From the NCBI RefSeq assembly GCF_004797125.1, contig NZ_CP038810.1:2046001-2110000 (forward strand): DNA of 64,000 nt. Reading direction: 5' to 3'. How positions within the stretch are numbered: position 1 is the first letter of the stretch; every line of letters begins with the position of its first letter. This stretch comes from Flavobacterium sangjuense (GTDB lineage: Bacteria; Bacteroidota; Bacteroidia; Flavobacteriales; Flavobacteriaceae). This document shows positions 8,305-15,509 of the stretch, one piece after another. The translations under genes and the position numbers were made by a program. Below the pieces are notes generated by a model that saw only the letters and a list, made by a program, of their open reading frames with translations, did no database searches and had not been told where the DNA came from.

Positions 8305-9991
8305 GACCGCTTATTTTTTGGGCATAAAACCCATCATTTAAATCGGTGCTTCGCTGTTGCGGAATATAGAAAAATCCCTGTTCAAAATATTTTACCTGTT
8401 CGGCATTAACACAAGGCAAATTTCCGTTACCGGTTACCCAAAAGAACGAAGTGTCAACCGGAGAGTGATAGAGCATATTTCCAACACTGTCACCTTTGTA
8501 TTCGGGCTTCCATTTAGAATTTGGTTCCGGAATAAGGATGTTCTTTAAATGAAATGTACTGTTTTGAGAAAGCAATGCATTTGCTGTCAGGTTTTCAAAA
8601 GACAACGGAACAAAGACTAAAATCCCAACTACCATTAAGCTTAAAGCATAGAAACGAAGTATCCATTTTGGATTGGTAATCCATAACGACATCCATAACA
8701 TCAAAAAGAACAAAGTGAAATACACATAAAAGCGATACTGCGGTGAACTAAAGCACAATACGACTGCCAATACTAAAAAGGCAAAATAGATTGTCCAAAG
8801 TGCTTTTGGCAAACGCTTTTTGAAGATTATAATAGGCGTAACTAAAAGTGTCAGCAGTGATGCAATCCCGATATAACGCGACATGCCATTTTGTAAAAAG
8901 TAATGCTTGACAAGATCCAATGGCGATGCGCTGGAAAAAGCAGCGTGATCGATATAAAAAGAATGCATCACACCTTTGCTAAAGAAGAAATTCATGATAA
9001 TGGCAGGAACCGTATAATCCAAATCATCCATTCTGAAACAAAGTAACGGAAACAATGGATAGCCTGTGAGCATGGTGTTTTTTATAACAAATAAGAGCAA
9101 AACTATACCACCAAGGCTACTTACTAAAAGCAGTTGTTTCTTTAAAACGGCAAAGTGCTTTAGCAACAAAATCAAAGGAAACAGCAATAAAACAAAGGCA
9201 GTAACTTTTATAAAAACAGCAAACAACGCAAAGATTGTAATGATAATGAAAGTGTCTTCAGTAGCTTCATTTTGGAGATACTTCGAAAACAAAATAAGCG
9301 CAAATACATACACCGGAAAATCAGGTGAAGGCGAACTGATAAATTGAAACAGGAATGCATACGTCAACGGCAATAAACCAAAAAGTAAATCCATTCGATT
9401 GCCTTTGGTGAAATAGGAGTGCAGCTTTTGAAATGCAAACAAATTTACCAATAACAAGCAAAAGCCATTCAAATCATTAAACTTATCATAGAGAAACGAA
9501 AAACTATACACGCTTTGCGTAATATGCCAACCGCTGGCTTGCCCAAAGAACAGATGCAAATTCGCCAATCCTTTGACAAAGCCATACTCGTTGAGCCATT
9601 TGATGGTTTGGACATAATAGCTTTCGTTATCAATGATAAAAGGCAAAGAAGCACTTTGTGCGATTATCAATAAACTACTGAAGGCAAACAGTATTTTAAC
9701 TGTAAACGAGAACGATTTGATTTTGGATAAGGTCGTCTGCCAAATTAAAATAAAAACCGCTTTGTTACGGTACCAAAAAAGAATAGAGAGTACAATTAAA
9801 ATAGCATGAAACGCAATAGCAATCGGACCAAAGAACGCCCATATCGTAGCCAAAAGTGTAATGGGGAATAATCCTAAAATAGTGGTTGTGATAATATCAT
9901 ACTGCCTGATGCGAAGCGCTTTAGAAAAGGAAATACCAAAGCTAAATGCTGTGAAGAAAATATAAAGCCAACTAAGTAGAATTAGTATCAT
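8297..9991 (-). CDS. Large polytopic membrane protein (LIC_10190-like)
   Basis: 564 residues with roughly ten or more hydrophobic segments and a soluble C-terminal tail of about 90 residues. The layout and the 'FIIDNESYYVQTIKWLNEYGF' loop with acidic residues after the first helices recall GT-C type glycosyltransferases, in which a loop aspartate/glutamate is catalytic. It matches what I know as the LIC_10190 family of membrane proteins. The substrate is unknown. It lies 4 bp behind the LolD-type ATPase gene and overlaps the TIGR02757 gene by 8 bp. Confidence 0.65.
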   Translation of the reverse strand: MILILLSWLYIFFTAFSFGISFSKALRIRQYDIITTTILGLFPITLLATIWAFFGPIAIAFHAILIVLSILFWYRNKAVFILIWQTTLSKIKSFSFTVKILFAFSSLLIIAQSASLPFIIDNESYYVQTIKWLNEYGFVKGLANLHLFFGQASGWHITQSVYSFSFLYDKFNDLNGFCLLLVNLFAFQKLHSYFTKGNRMDLLFGLLPLTYAFLFQFISSPSPDFPVYVFALILFSKYLQNEATEDTFIIITIFALFAVFIKVTAFVLLLFPLILLLKHFAVLKKQLLLVSSLGGIVLLLFVIKNTMLTGYPLFPLLCFRMDDLDYTVPAIIMNFFFSKGVMHSFYIDHAAFSSASPLDLVKHYFLQNGMSRYIGIASLLTLLVTPIIIFKKRLPKALWTIYFAFLVLAVVLCFSSPQYRFYVYFTLFFLMLWMSLWITNPKWILRFYALSLMVVGILVFVPLSFENLTANALLSQNSTFHLKNILIPEPNSKWKPEYKGDSVGNMLYHSPVDTSFFWVTGNGNLPCVNAEQVKYFEQGFFYIPQQRSTDLNDGFYAQKISGHE

Positions 9992-9995
9992 ACCA

Positions 9996-10655
9996 TCAAA
10001 CGATTAGTCCGTCTTTCATGACCAACTTTCGGTCAGCCATATTGGCAAAAGTCTCGTTATGGGTAACGATAACAAAGGTTTGCCCAAATTCATCTCGTAA
10101 TTTAAAAAACAACTGATGCAGGTTTTCAGCAGATGCTGTATCCAAATTTCCGGAAGGTTCATCGGCAAAAATAACAGCCGGTTTGTTTATCAAAGCGCGG
10201 GCAACCGCCACACGTTGTTGTTCACCGCCGGAAAGCTCGTTTGGTTTGTGGTTTATTCTGTCGGATAAGCCAAGATAATCCAATAATTTTTTGGCTTCCG
10301 CTTCTGTTGTAGCTTTTTCTTTTCCTGCAATATAGGCGGGAATGCAAACGTTTTCCAAAGCGGTAAATTCGGGTAACAATTGGTGGAATTGGAATATAAA
10401 ACCAAGATGTGTATTTCTGAACTTAGATAATGCTTTGTCTTTCATTATCAATAAGTTTTCTTTGTTTATCTCAAGTGATGTATCACTTTCTTTTGCAGGA
10501 TTGTCGAGTGTGCCCAATATCTGTAACAAAGTCGTTTTCCCTGCACCTGAAGCTCCAACAATGGAAACAATTTCACCTTGCTTAATGTGTAAATCAACGC
10601 CTTTTAAAACATGTAAACTATCGTAGTATTTATGGATATTTTTGGCAATAATCAT
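9996..10655 (-). CDS. ABC transporter ATP-binding protein, LolD/MacB type
   Basis: ATPase subunit of a type-VII ABC system (lipoprotein release or MacB-like). Walker A is GASGAGKTT, the signature is LSGGEQQR, Walker B is [13 protein letters not shown], and the switch histidine is in IVTHNE. About 219 residues, the usual size for a stand-alone ATPase. The ATG at 10655 ([11 protein letters not shown]) is preferred over one 27 bp upstream, because a -7-like TACTTTG lies about 17 bp before it and the upstream residues are not family-like. No permease gene is adjacent, so its LolC/E or FtsX-like partner must be encoded elsewhere. Confidence 0.92.
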   Translation of the reverse strand: MIIAKNIHKYYDSLHVLKGVDLHIKQGEIVSIVGASGAGKTTLLQILGTLDNPAKESDTSLEINKENLLIMKDKALSKFRNTHLGFIFQFHQLLPEFTALENVCIPAYIAGKEKATTEAEAKKLLDYLGLSDRINHKPNELSGGEQQRVAVARALINKPAVIFADEPSGNLDTASAENLHQLFFKLRDEFGQTFVIVTHNETFANMADRKLVMKDGLIV

Positions 10656-10774
10656 TAGAATGAATTTTTCACAAAGTAACAAAGTATTTTCTTTTATTGA
10701 ATAGTATAGTTTTTATTTATGCTTGAATAATTTTTAAAGTTGTGTTAATTAAATTATTTTGTTTAATTGTTTTC

Positions 10775-10782
10775 TACATTTG
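10775..10782 (+). promoter_or_regulatory. -7 promoter box of folE
   Basis: TACATTTG, an exact match to TAnnTTTG, with its last base 22 bp before the folE ATG. No convincing -33 TTG at 19-21 bp spacing. Confidence 0.6.
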
Positions 10783-10804
10783 TTAAACAAAATAATTAAT
10801 TCTT

Positions 10805-11476
10805 ATGAACAGTACCATTGAAAAAGAATTATTTGAAATGATCGGAGACAATCATCAAATGACTTCTGCAGAGACACCTTTACGTGTTGATGCTTTCCAA
10901 AAATCAGATAAAGATAAAATGTTAGCCATAGAAAACCATTTCTTTCAAATCATGGAAGAGCTTGGACTTGATATGACCGATGACAGTCTGAAAGGAACGC
11001 CACACAGGGTAGCCAAGATGTTTATTCAGGAAATATTTTCAGGTTTGAATCCAGCCAACAAACCAAAAATATCAGTTTTTGAAAATACATATCAATATGA
11101 TAAAATGTTGGTGGAAGCAGATATCAGTTTCAACTCTACTTGTGAGCATCATTTTTTGCCCATTATTGGAAAAGCACATATAGGTTATGTTTCCAGCGGA
11201 AAAGTAATAGGTTTATCCAAATTGAACCGAATAGTCGATTATTACTCAAGAAGACCACAAGTTCAAGAGCGTTTGATTATGCAAATCTTTAATGAACTTA
11301 AAACAGCTTTAGAAACTGAAGATGTTATTGTGGTTATGGAAGCCAAGCATTTATGTGTTTCGAGTAGAGGAATTAATGATGAAAGTAGTTTTACTTCAAC
11401 GATACAATACAGTGGAATTTTTAATGAAAAAGAAAATAGGAATGATTTCTTTAGCTTAATTAAGAAAGAGAAATAA
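10805..11476 (+). CDS. folE: GTP cyclohydrolase I
   Basis: Converts GTP to 7,8-dihydroneopterin triphosphate, the first step of tetrahydrofolate and pterin synthesis. 223 residues. The zinc and active-site signature CEHHFLPIIGKAHIGY is present, together with 'SKLNRIVDYYSRRPQVQERL' and the second zinc cysteine in 'KHLCVSSRG'. The N-terminal ~40 residues are a non-conserved extension typical of the group. It stands alone on the plus strand with its own promoter and a terminator behind it. Confidence 0.97.
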   Translation: MNSTIEKELFEMIGDNHQMTSAETPLRVDAFQKSDKDKMLAIENHFFQIMEELGLDMTDDSLKGTPHRVAKMFIQEIFSGLNPANKPKISVFENTYQYDKMLVEADISFNSTCEHHFLPIIGKAHIGYVSSGKVIGLSKLNRIVDYYSRRPQVQERLIMQIFNELKTALETEDVIVVMEAKHLCVSSRGINDESSFTSTIQYSGIFNEKENRNDFFSLIKKEK

Positions 11477-11507
11477 ATAAAGAGAGTTGTTAGGTTTTTT
11501 TGAATGA

Positions 11508-11541
11508 AAGAATCCTCAGTTTATTTGGGGGTTCTTTTTTT
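11508..11541 (+). terminator. Terminator of folE, overlapping the convergent gene
   Basis: AAGAATCCTC (11508-11517) pairs with GGGGGTTCTT (11527-11536), allowing G-U pairs, and is followed by a T run. The right arm lies within the last codons of the convergent minus-strand gene. Confidence 0.65.
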
Positions 11542-11835
11542 ATTAACCAAAAATCCTAAGCCACAAGCACGAAGCATTTTCTTTTCGAAAGCCCAAAAGA
11601 AAGTAAACTGTCCAAACAGGAATCCGAAACTTACAAGCAACACCTGATATACCGGAAAGATAAGGATAATGTATAACGGATAATATTCCCAAGGATTGGA
11701 TTTGCTGATTCCGAGAAAAGCTAAGATGGGTTTTGAAAGATAGGCTGAGGTTGAACCGGTGACTGCAAATACTACAATAATGACAAAAACCTGCCAATTT
11801 GATTTAATATTCCAACGTTCTTTGAAGTTTGCCAT
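11521..11835 (-). CDS. DUF6787 family small membrane protein
   Basis: 104 residues with two hydrophobic segments (about residues 15-40 and 50-80). The opening 'ERWNIKSNWQ' and the closing 'LGFLVNKK' are the parts I recognise as DUF6787, a small flavobacterial membrane family. Some entries are mislabelled as prolipoprotein diacylglyceryl transferase; no such signature is present. It follows the DUF6146 lipoprotein gene by 31 bp on the same strand, a neighbour pair often seen near serC-serA in this group (from memory). Confidence 0.7.
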   Translation of the reverse strand: MANFKERWNIKSNWQVFVIIVVFAVTGSTSAYLSKPILAFLGISKSNPWEYYPLYIILIFPVYQVLLVSFGFLFGQFTFFWAFEKKMLRACGLGFLVNKKRTPK

Positions 11836-11866
11836 TTATTCTAAAAGTTGTACAAAGCTACTTAAT

Positions 11867-12310
11867 TTATGGTCTTGGAGCAAATCCGCCCAACTGTTGT
11901 TTGTTGGCAATTTGAAAATAAATCATATAGTTGTATATCAAATAGTTCACTTCATAACCGTAATGAATGTTGTTGTCATAATTGATTTGCATTTCATATA
12001 GATTCGGATTGAAACGTTGTGGCTGCATTGCTCTGCGGTTCCATTCCGAAACAAAAATCTGATTGCGGCTTTCTAAATAACTTTCCGAATAAAAACCTCT
12101 TGGTTTGGCGTTACCGTATAGCCAGGAATTAAATCCACCGTCAATAATAATGACTTCATATTCTAAGGAATCATTGGCAATCCTGACAACATCTGAAGCT
12201 TTTGGAGCGTCTGATGTTTTTGCTTTTGTTGTAATATTTTTATCGAAATGACAGGAAGCTAAAGCAACAATTAGAAGTAGTGGAACAATTATCTTTTTAC
12301 TCACGCACAT
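11867..12310 (-). CDS. DUF6146 family lipoprotein
   Basis: The ATG at 12310 gives MCVSKKIIVPLLLIVALASC, a lipoprotein signal with the acylated cysteine at position 20. A longer in-frame start at 12376 would put the lipobox too deep and is rejected. The mature domain (about 128 residues) has the 'WLYGNAKPRGFYSESYLESRN' core I associate with DUF6146. Function unknown; location is the periplasmic face of the envelope. It is probably co-transcribed with the DUF6787 gene downstream. Confidence 0.75.
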   Translation of the reverse strand: MCVSKKIIVPLLLIVALASCHFDKNITTKAKTSDAPKASDVVRIANDSLEYEVIIIDGGFNSWLYGNAKPRGFYSESYLESRNQIFVSEWNRRAMQPQRFNPNLYEMQINYDNNIHYGYEVNYLIYNYMIYFQIANKQQLGGFAPRP

Positions 12311-12435
12311 TGTTGTTTTTCGGTATTCGTGACCCGAGCCAGAAAGGCGAACGGATGAAATAATCTTCGAATTCATGGCTAATTAGTTTGCATAAAATTA
12401 CTAAAAACAAACACTACTTGTTCCAACTTTAACAT

Positions 12436-12461
12436 ATAAAAAAACCACGCTTAGCTTGGTT
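12436..12461 (-). terminator. Probable rho-independent terminator
   Basis: On the minus strand AACCA (from 12461) pairs with TGGTT (to 12443) around a 9-nt loop with two more possible pairs, then runs into seven T residues. It lies just behind the stop codon of the gene at 12466. Confidence 0.55.
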
Positions 12462-12465
12462 AGAT

Positions 12466-12870
12466 TTATAATTCAAAGTTATAGACGGCAAATTTTTTAA
12501 AATGATTCCGAACGAAAGTATGCTGATCTTTATCACTCATCTTATCTGTATTTTGGACTTCAATTTTAATAGAGTCGTACAGGTGATTTTCCTTTAAAAG
12601 ATTGTGCAACTCCATTTTTGCATTTGTTGGCCCGAATAAAATTATTTCATCAAATCCCCTGATAACATTCGCAATATTCTTGAAGTATGTATTTTGTTTG
12701 TGCTGCTCCTTATTGTGCATTATGTTTTCACTACGCTCAAGTGTTTCTCCCTTATCCTGAAAAGTATAATTAGAAGAAATAGTTTCAGTTTCTTTTATTT
12801 CTGAAGAAAATTCGATTAAGCACGCATTAGAATGGTCCATCCAAATACCTAATTTTTTTTTTGTTTTCAT
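12466..12870 (-). CDS. Small eRF1-like (BaeRF-type) protein
   Basis: 134 residues, cytoplasmic. The beginning 'LGIWMDHSNACLIEF' and the middle 'FDEIILFGPTNAKMELHNLL' resemble the eRF1/Pelota-related domains of bacterial BaeRF and 'host attachment' proteins: a beta-hairpin, then a GPxxAK-type loop before a helix. A role at the ribosome or under stress is an inference from that similarity only. The gene is monocistronic, with a terminator directly behind it. Confidence 0.6.
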   Translation of the reverse strand: MKTKKKLGIWMDHSNACLIEFSSEIKETETISSNYTFQDKGETLERSENIMHNKEQHKQNTYFKNIANVIRGFDEIILFGPTNAKMELHNLLKENHLYDSIKIEVQNTDKMSDKDQHTFVRNHFKKFAVYNFEL

Positions 12871-12977
12871 AGCTGTGAATTTTAATTAATTCTGCTTAAC
12901 AAATTTGATGGTAAACAACGGATATATTGTTGTACTAATTAAGATAAAGATTATATGATTCACATATGGGGAACAAA

Positions 12978-13002
12978 AAAACCACGCGAATGGCGTGGTT
13001 TT
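12978..13002 (-). terminator. Terminator of serA (symmetrical)
   Basis: AAAACCACGC (12978-12987) and GCGTGGTTTT (12993-13002) form a perfect 10-bp stem with a 5-nt loop, with A/T runs on both sides. It sits 20 bp behind the serA stop codon and could act in both directions. Confidence 0.8.
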
Positions 13003-13022
13003 CAAAACATTACTATGTTATA

Positions 13023-13985
13023 TTATACTTTTTCTGCTTTTAACAAACTGATAACCTGTTCTGCCAATTCAGTTCCGATTCGGTCTTGTGCTTCCAAAGT
13101 AGCCGCACCAATATGTGGCGTCAAAGAAATTTTTGGGTGCATCAATATTTGAATTTCCGGAGTTGGTTCATTTTCAAAAACGTCTAATCCGGCAAATAAT
13201 ACTTTTTCTGAGTCCAAAGCTTCAATCAATGCTACTTCGTCAATTACACCGCCACGGGCACAATTCACGATACCAACACCATCTTTCATTTGTAGAAACT
13301 CATCTTTTCCAATCACATAACCTTCCTGTGCTGGAACGTGAAGCGTAATAAAATCAGCGTGTTTGAACACATCTTCCATTGGTTCAGTGATAAATTCAAC
13401 ATTGATGAATTGTCCGTTGTAGAAATCTACTTTTACTTCGGCATTATCTACAAATTTATCGGCAGCAATTACTTTCATTCCAAGTCCAAGTGCCATTTTT
13501 GCAACCGACTGACCAATACGTCCAAAACCAATAATTCCTAAGGTTTTACCACGTAATTCAATTCCGTTAGCGTAGGCTTTTTTCAAGCCATCAAAATTGG
13601 TATCACCTTCTAAAGGCATATTTCTGTTTGAATCCTGTAGAAAACGAACGCCTGTAAACAAATGTGCAAATACCAATTCGGCGACACTTTCAGAAGAAGA
13701 TGCCGGCGTATTAATAACGTGCAATCCTTTTTCACGAGCATAGTCCACATCAATATTATCCATTCCAACACCACCGCGACCGATGATTTTCAGACTCGGA
13801 CAATTGTCAATAATATCTTTACGTACTTTGGTAGCACTTCTCACAAGGATAACAGAAACCTTGTGTTCATTGATATAATTGGCTACCTGCTCTTGTGCAA
13901 CCTTAGTTGTAATCACTTCAAAACCACCTTTTTCTAATGCTTTGATTCCGCTTTTAGAAATTCCATCGTTGGCTAATACTTTCAT
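13023..13985 (-). CDS. serA: D-3-phosphoglycerate dehydrogenase / D-2-hydroxyacid dehydrogenase
   Basis: NAD-dependent oxidation of 3-phosphoglycerate, the first step of serine synthesis. About 320 residues: a short form without the C-terminal ACT regulatory domain. The Rossmann motif 'GIIGFGRIGQSVAKMALG' is present, as are the catalytic Arg in 'NCARGGVIDE', a Glu in 'FENEPTPE' and His in 'LTPHIGAAT'. The start at 13985 (MKVLANDG) is preferred over the in-frame ATG at 13997, which falls inside a repeat that also covers the spacer. It follows serC on the same strand, which supports the serine assignment over other hydroxyacids. Confidence 0.9.
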   Translation of the reverse strand: MKVLANDGISKSGIKALEKGGFEVITTKVAQEQVANYINEHKVSVILVRSATKVRKDIIDNCPSLKIIGRGGVGMDNIDVDYAREKGLHVINTPASSSESVAELVFAHLFTGVRFLQDSNRNMPLEGDTNFDGLKKAYANGIELRGKTLGIIGFGRIGQSVAKMALGLGMKVIAADKFVDNAEVKVDFYNGQFINVEFITEPMEDVFKHADFITLHVPAQEGYVIGKDEFLQMKDGVGIVNCARGGVIDEVALIEALDSEKVLFAGLDVFENEPTPEIQILMHPKISLTPHIGAATLEAQDRIGTELAEQVISLLKAEKV

Positions 13986-13992
13986 TTTTATT

Positions 13993-14020
13993 GTCATTGC
14001 GAGGAACGAAGCAATCTCAT
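13993..14020. repeat. Dispersed intergenic repeat (GCGAGGAACGAAGC type)
   Basis: GTCATTGCGAGGAACGAAGC and a few following bases match a short repeat that I recognise from spacers of many bacterial genomes, including Bacteroidota. The ends TTGC and GCAA can pair. It overlaps an in-frame but probably unused ATG of serA. Confidence 0.55.
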
Positions 14021-14058
14021 CTTAATGCTCATTCTTCATTATTATTTAATTATTTTCA

Positions 14059-14116
14059 GGAGCTGCTTCCCGCTTTCCGCGCTACATGGTAGCTTGCTTC
14101 AATCGGGGCTAGGGCT
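14059..14116 (-). repeat. Flavobacterial spacer element behind serC
   Basis: Read on the minus strand the element begins AGCCCTAGCCCCGATTGAAG, continues through the small hairpin GCTAC-CAT-GTAGC and ends GCGGAAAGCGGGAAGCAGCT. I recognise this head and tail from many flavobacterial spacers, where the central hairpin is usually longer. It starts only 5 bp behind the serC stop codon, in the same orientation, so it would be transcribed as a 3' untranslated structure between serC and serA. Its function is not known to me. Confidence 0.65.
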
Positions 14117-14121
14117 ATCTA

Positions 14122-15213
14122 TTAAACTGTAACTTCGTTTTGTTTTACAACTTCTTCCAGTTTCTTCATTACATCAACCAAAACCTGTACGCTTTCTAAT
14201 GGCAGCGCATTGTACATAGAAGCTCTGTAACCACCAACAGAACGATGTCCGGCAATACCAGATATTCCGGCTTCTTTCCACATTTTGTCAAATGTCTCCT
14301 GATTCTTTTCGTCAACCAATAGGAACGTAGCGTTCATATTACTTCTGTCTTTTTTATCAGCTGTTCCAATAAACAATGGATTTCTGTCAATTTCAGTGTA
14401 AAGTAAATTCGCTTTAGCTTCGTTTACTTTTTCAATAGCAGCAATTCCACCTTGAGCTTTTAACCATTGCAAAGTCAATAGGCAGGTATATACCGCGAAA
14501 ACTGCAGGCGTATTGTACATGCTTTCCGCTTTAATATGTTTTTCGTAATCCAATATACTCGGAATAGTTCTTCCAGATTTTCCTAGGATTTCCTCTTTTA
14601 CAATTACTAAAGTCGCTCCGGCAGCACCCATATTTTTCTGTGCTCCTGCATAAATCAAATCGAATTGTGTAAAGTCTAAACTTCTTGAGAAGATATCCGA
14701 ACTCATATCACAAACTACAGGAATGTTAGTTTTTGGAAACGATTTCATTTGGGTTCCAAAAATCGTATTGTTGCTTGTGCAGTGAAAATAACTTGCATCA
14801 GCTGGAATAGTATAATCAGTTGGAATATGATTGTAATTTTGTTCTTTTGAAGAAGCAACCACAACTGTTTCACCAAATAGTTTGGCTTCCTTAATCGCAT
14901 TGTTTGCCCAGGTTCCGGTGTCTAAATAAGCGGCTTTTCCGTCAACTTTCATCAGGTTGTATGGCACCATCAAAAACTCCAAACTTGCTCCACCTTGAAG
15001 AAACAAAGCCTGATATCCTTTTCCTTCTAATCCTAAAAGCTCTAAAGCCAAAGCTCTAACTTCATCCATCACAGCAACAAAGTCTTTACTTCTATGCGAA
15101 ATTTCAAGAAGCGATAGATCAGAATTATTAAAATTTAAAACGGCTTGAGCTGATTTTTCAAATACTTCTTGTGGCAAAATGCATGGACCAGCACTGTAAT
15201 TATGTTTTTTCAT
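14122..15213 (-). CDS. serC: Phosphoserine aminotransferase
   Basis: PLP-dependent class-V aminotransferase that converts 3-phosphohydroxypyruvate to phosphoserine. 363 residues, the normal length. The opening 'KKHNYSAGPCILPQEVFEKS' is diagnostic, the PLP lysine is in 'YAGAQKNMGAAG', and 'AGHRSVGGYRASMYNALP' is the C-terminal substrate-binding segment. It lies upstream of serA on the same strand, so steps one and two of serine synthesis are encoded together. The spacer between them carries repeat elements but no exact promoter. Confidence 0.97.
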   Translation of the reverse strand: MKKHNYSAGPCILPQEVFEKSAQAVLNFNNSDLSLLEISHRSKDFVAVMDEVRALALELLGLEGKGYQALFLQGGASLEFLMVPYNLMKVDGKAAYLDTGTWANNAIKEAKLFGETVVVASSKEQNYNHIPTDYTIPADASYFHCTSNNTIFGTQMKSFPKTNIPVVCDMSSDIFSRSLDFTQFDLIYAGAQKNMGAAGATLVIVKEEILGKSGRTIPSILDYEKHIKAESMYNTPAVFAVYTCLLTLQWLKAQGGIAAIEKVNEAKANLLYTEIDRNPLFIGTADKKDRSNMNATFLLVDEKNQETFDKMWKEAGISGIAGHRSVGGYRASMYNALPLESVQVLVDVMKKLEEVVKQNEVTV

Positions 15214-15360
15214 GGTGACAGATTTCTAATTTGTGAGTTGCAAATTTCGGAAACCCCTTTTTAAAAAACGTTTAGAAATTGGCAATATTATAACGATGTT
15301 ATTAACGAAAACGTTTTAGTTTATAACAATTATTTGGCGAATTTATGATTAAAAATAGTA

Positions 15361-15380
15361 TTGACACAATTTTGTATCAA
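15361..15380. promoter_or_regulatory. 20-bp palindrome, possible operator
   Basis: TTGACACAA, two T, then TTGTATCAA: a near-perfect inverted repeat with one mismatched pair. It lies about 130 bp upstream of the T9SS type-B gene in the 296-bp spacer that also contains the serC leader. Regulator unknown. Confidence 0.35.
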
Positions 15381-15429
15381 TGAATTAACACTTATCAATA
15401 ATAGAAGAAAAAACTTATGTGTTTTAAGT

Positions 15430-15452
15430 CTAACTAAAAGTTAGTATATTTG
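15430..15452 (+). promoter_or_regulatory. -7 box with adjoining inverted repeat before the T9SS gene
   Basis: An exact -7 box TATATTTG at 15445-15452 is directly preceded by CTAACT-AAA-AGTTAG (15430-15444), a perfect 6-bp inverted repeat that would lie between the -33 and -7 elements. A protein bound there would block the polymerase. No clear -33 TTG. Confidence 0.5.
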
Positions 15453-15509
15453 TTTAGAAGCTATTATAAATAAAAAAAGATAAAACTTTGTATTCATAAA
15501 AATTGGTTA

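Noticed and set aside
12310..12376. Upstream ATG at 12376 for the DUF6146 lipoprotein
   Set aside because: It would give a 42-residue leader before the lipobox cysteine, longer than usual, and the added residues are not signal-like.
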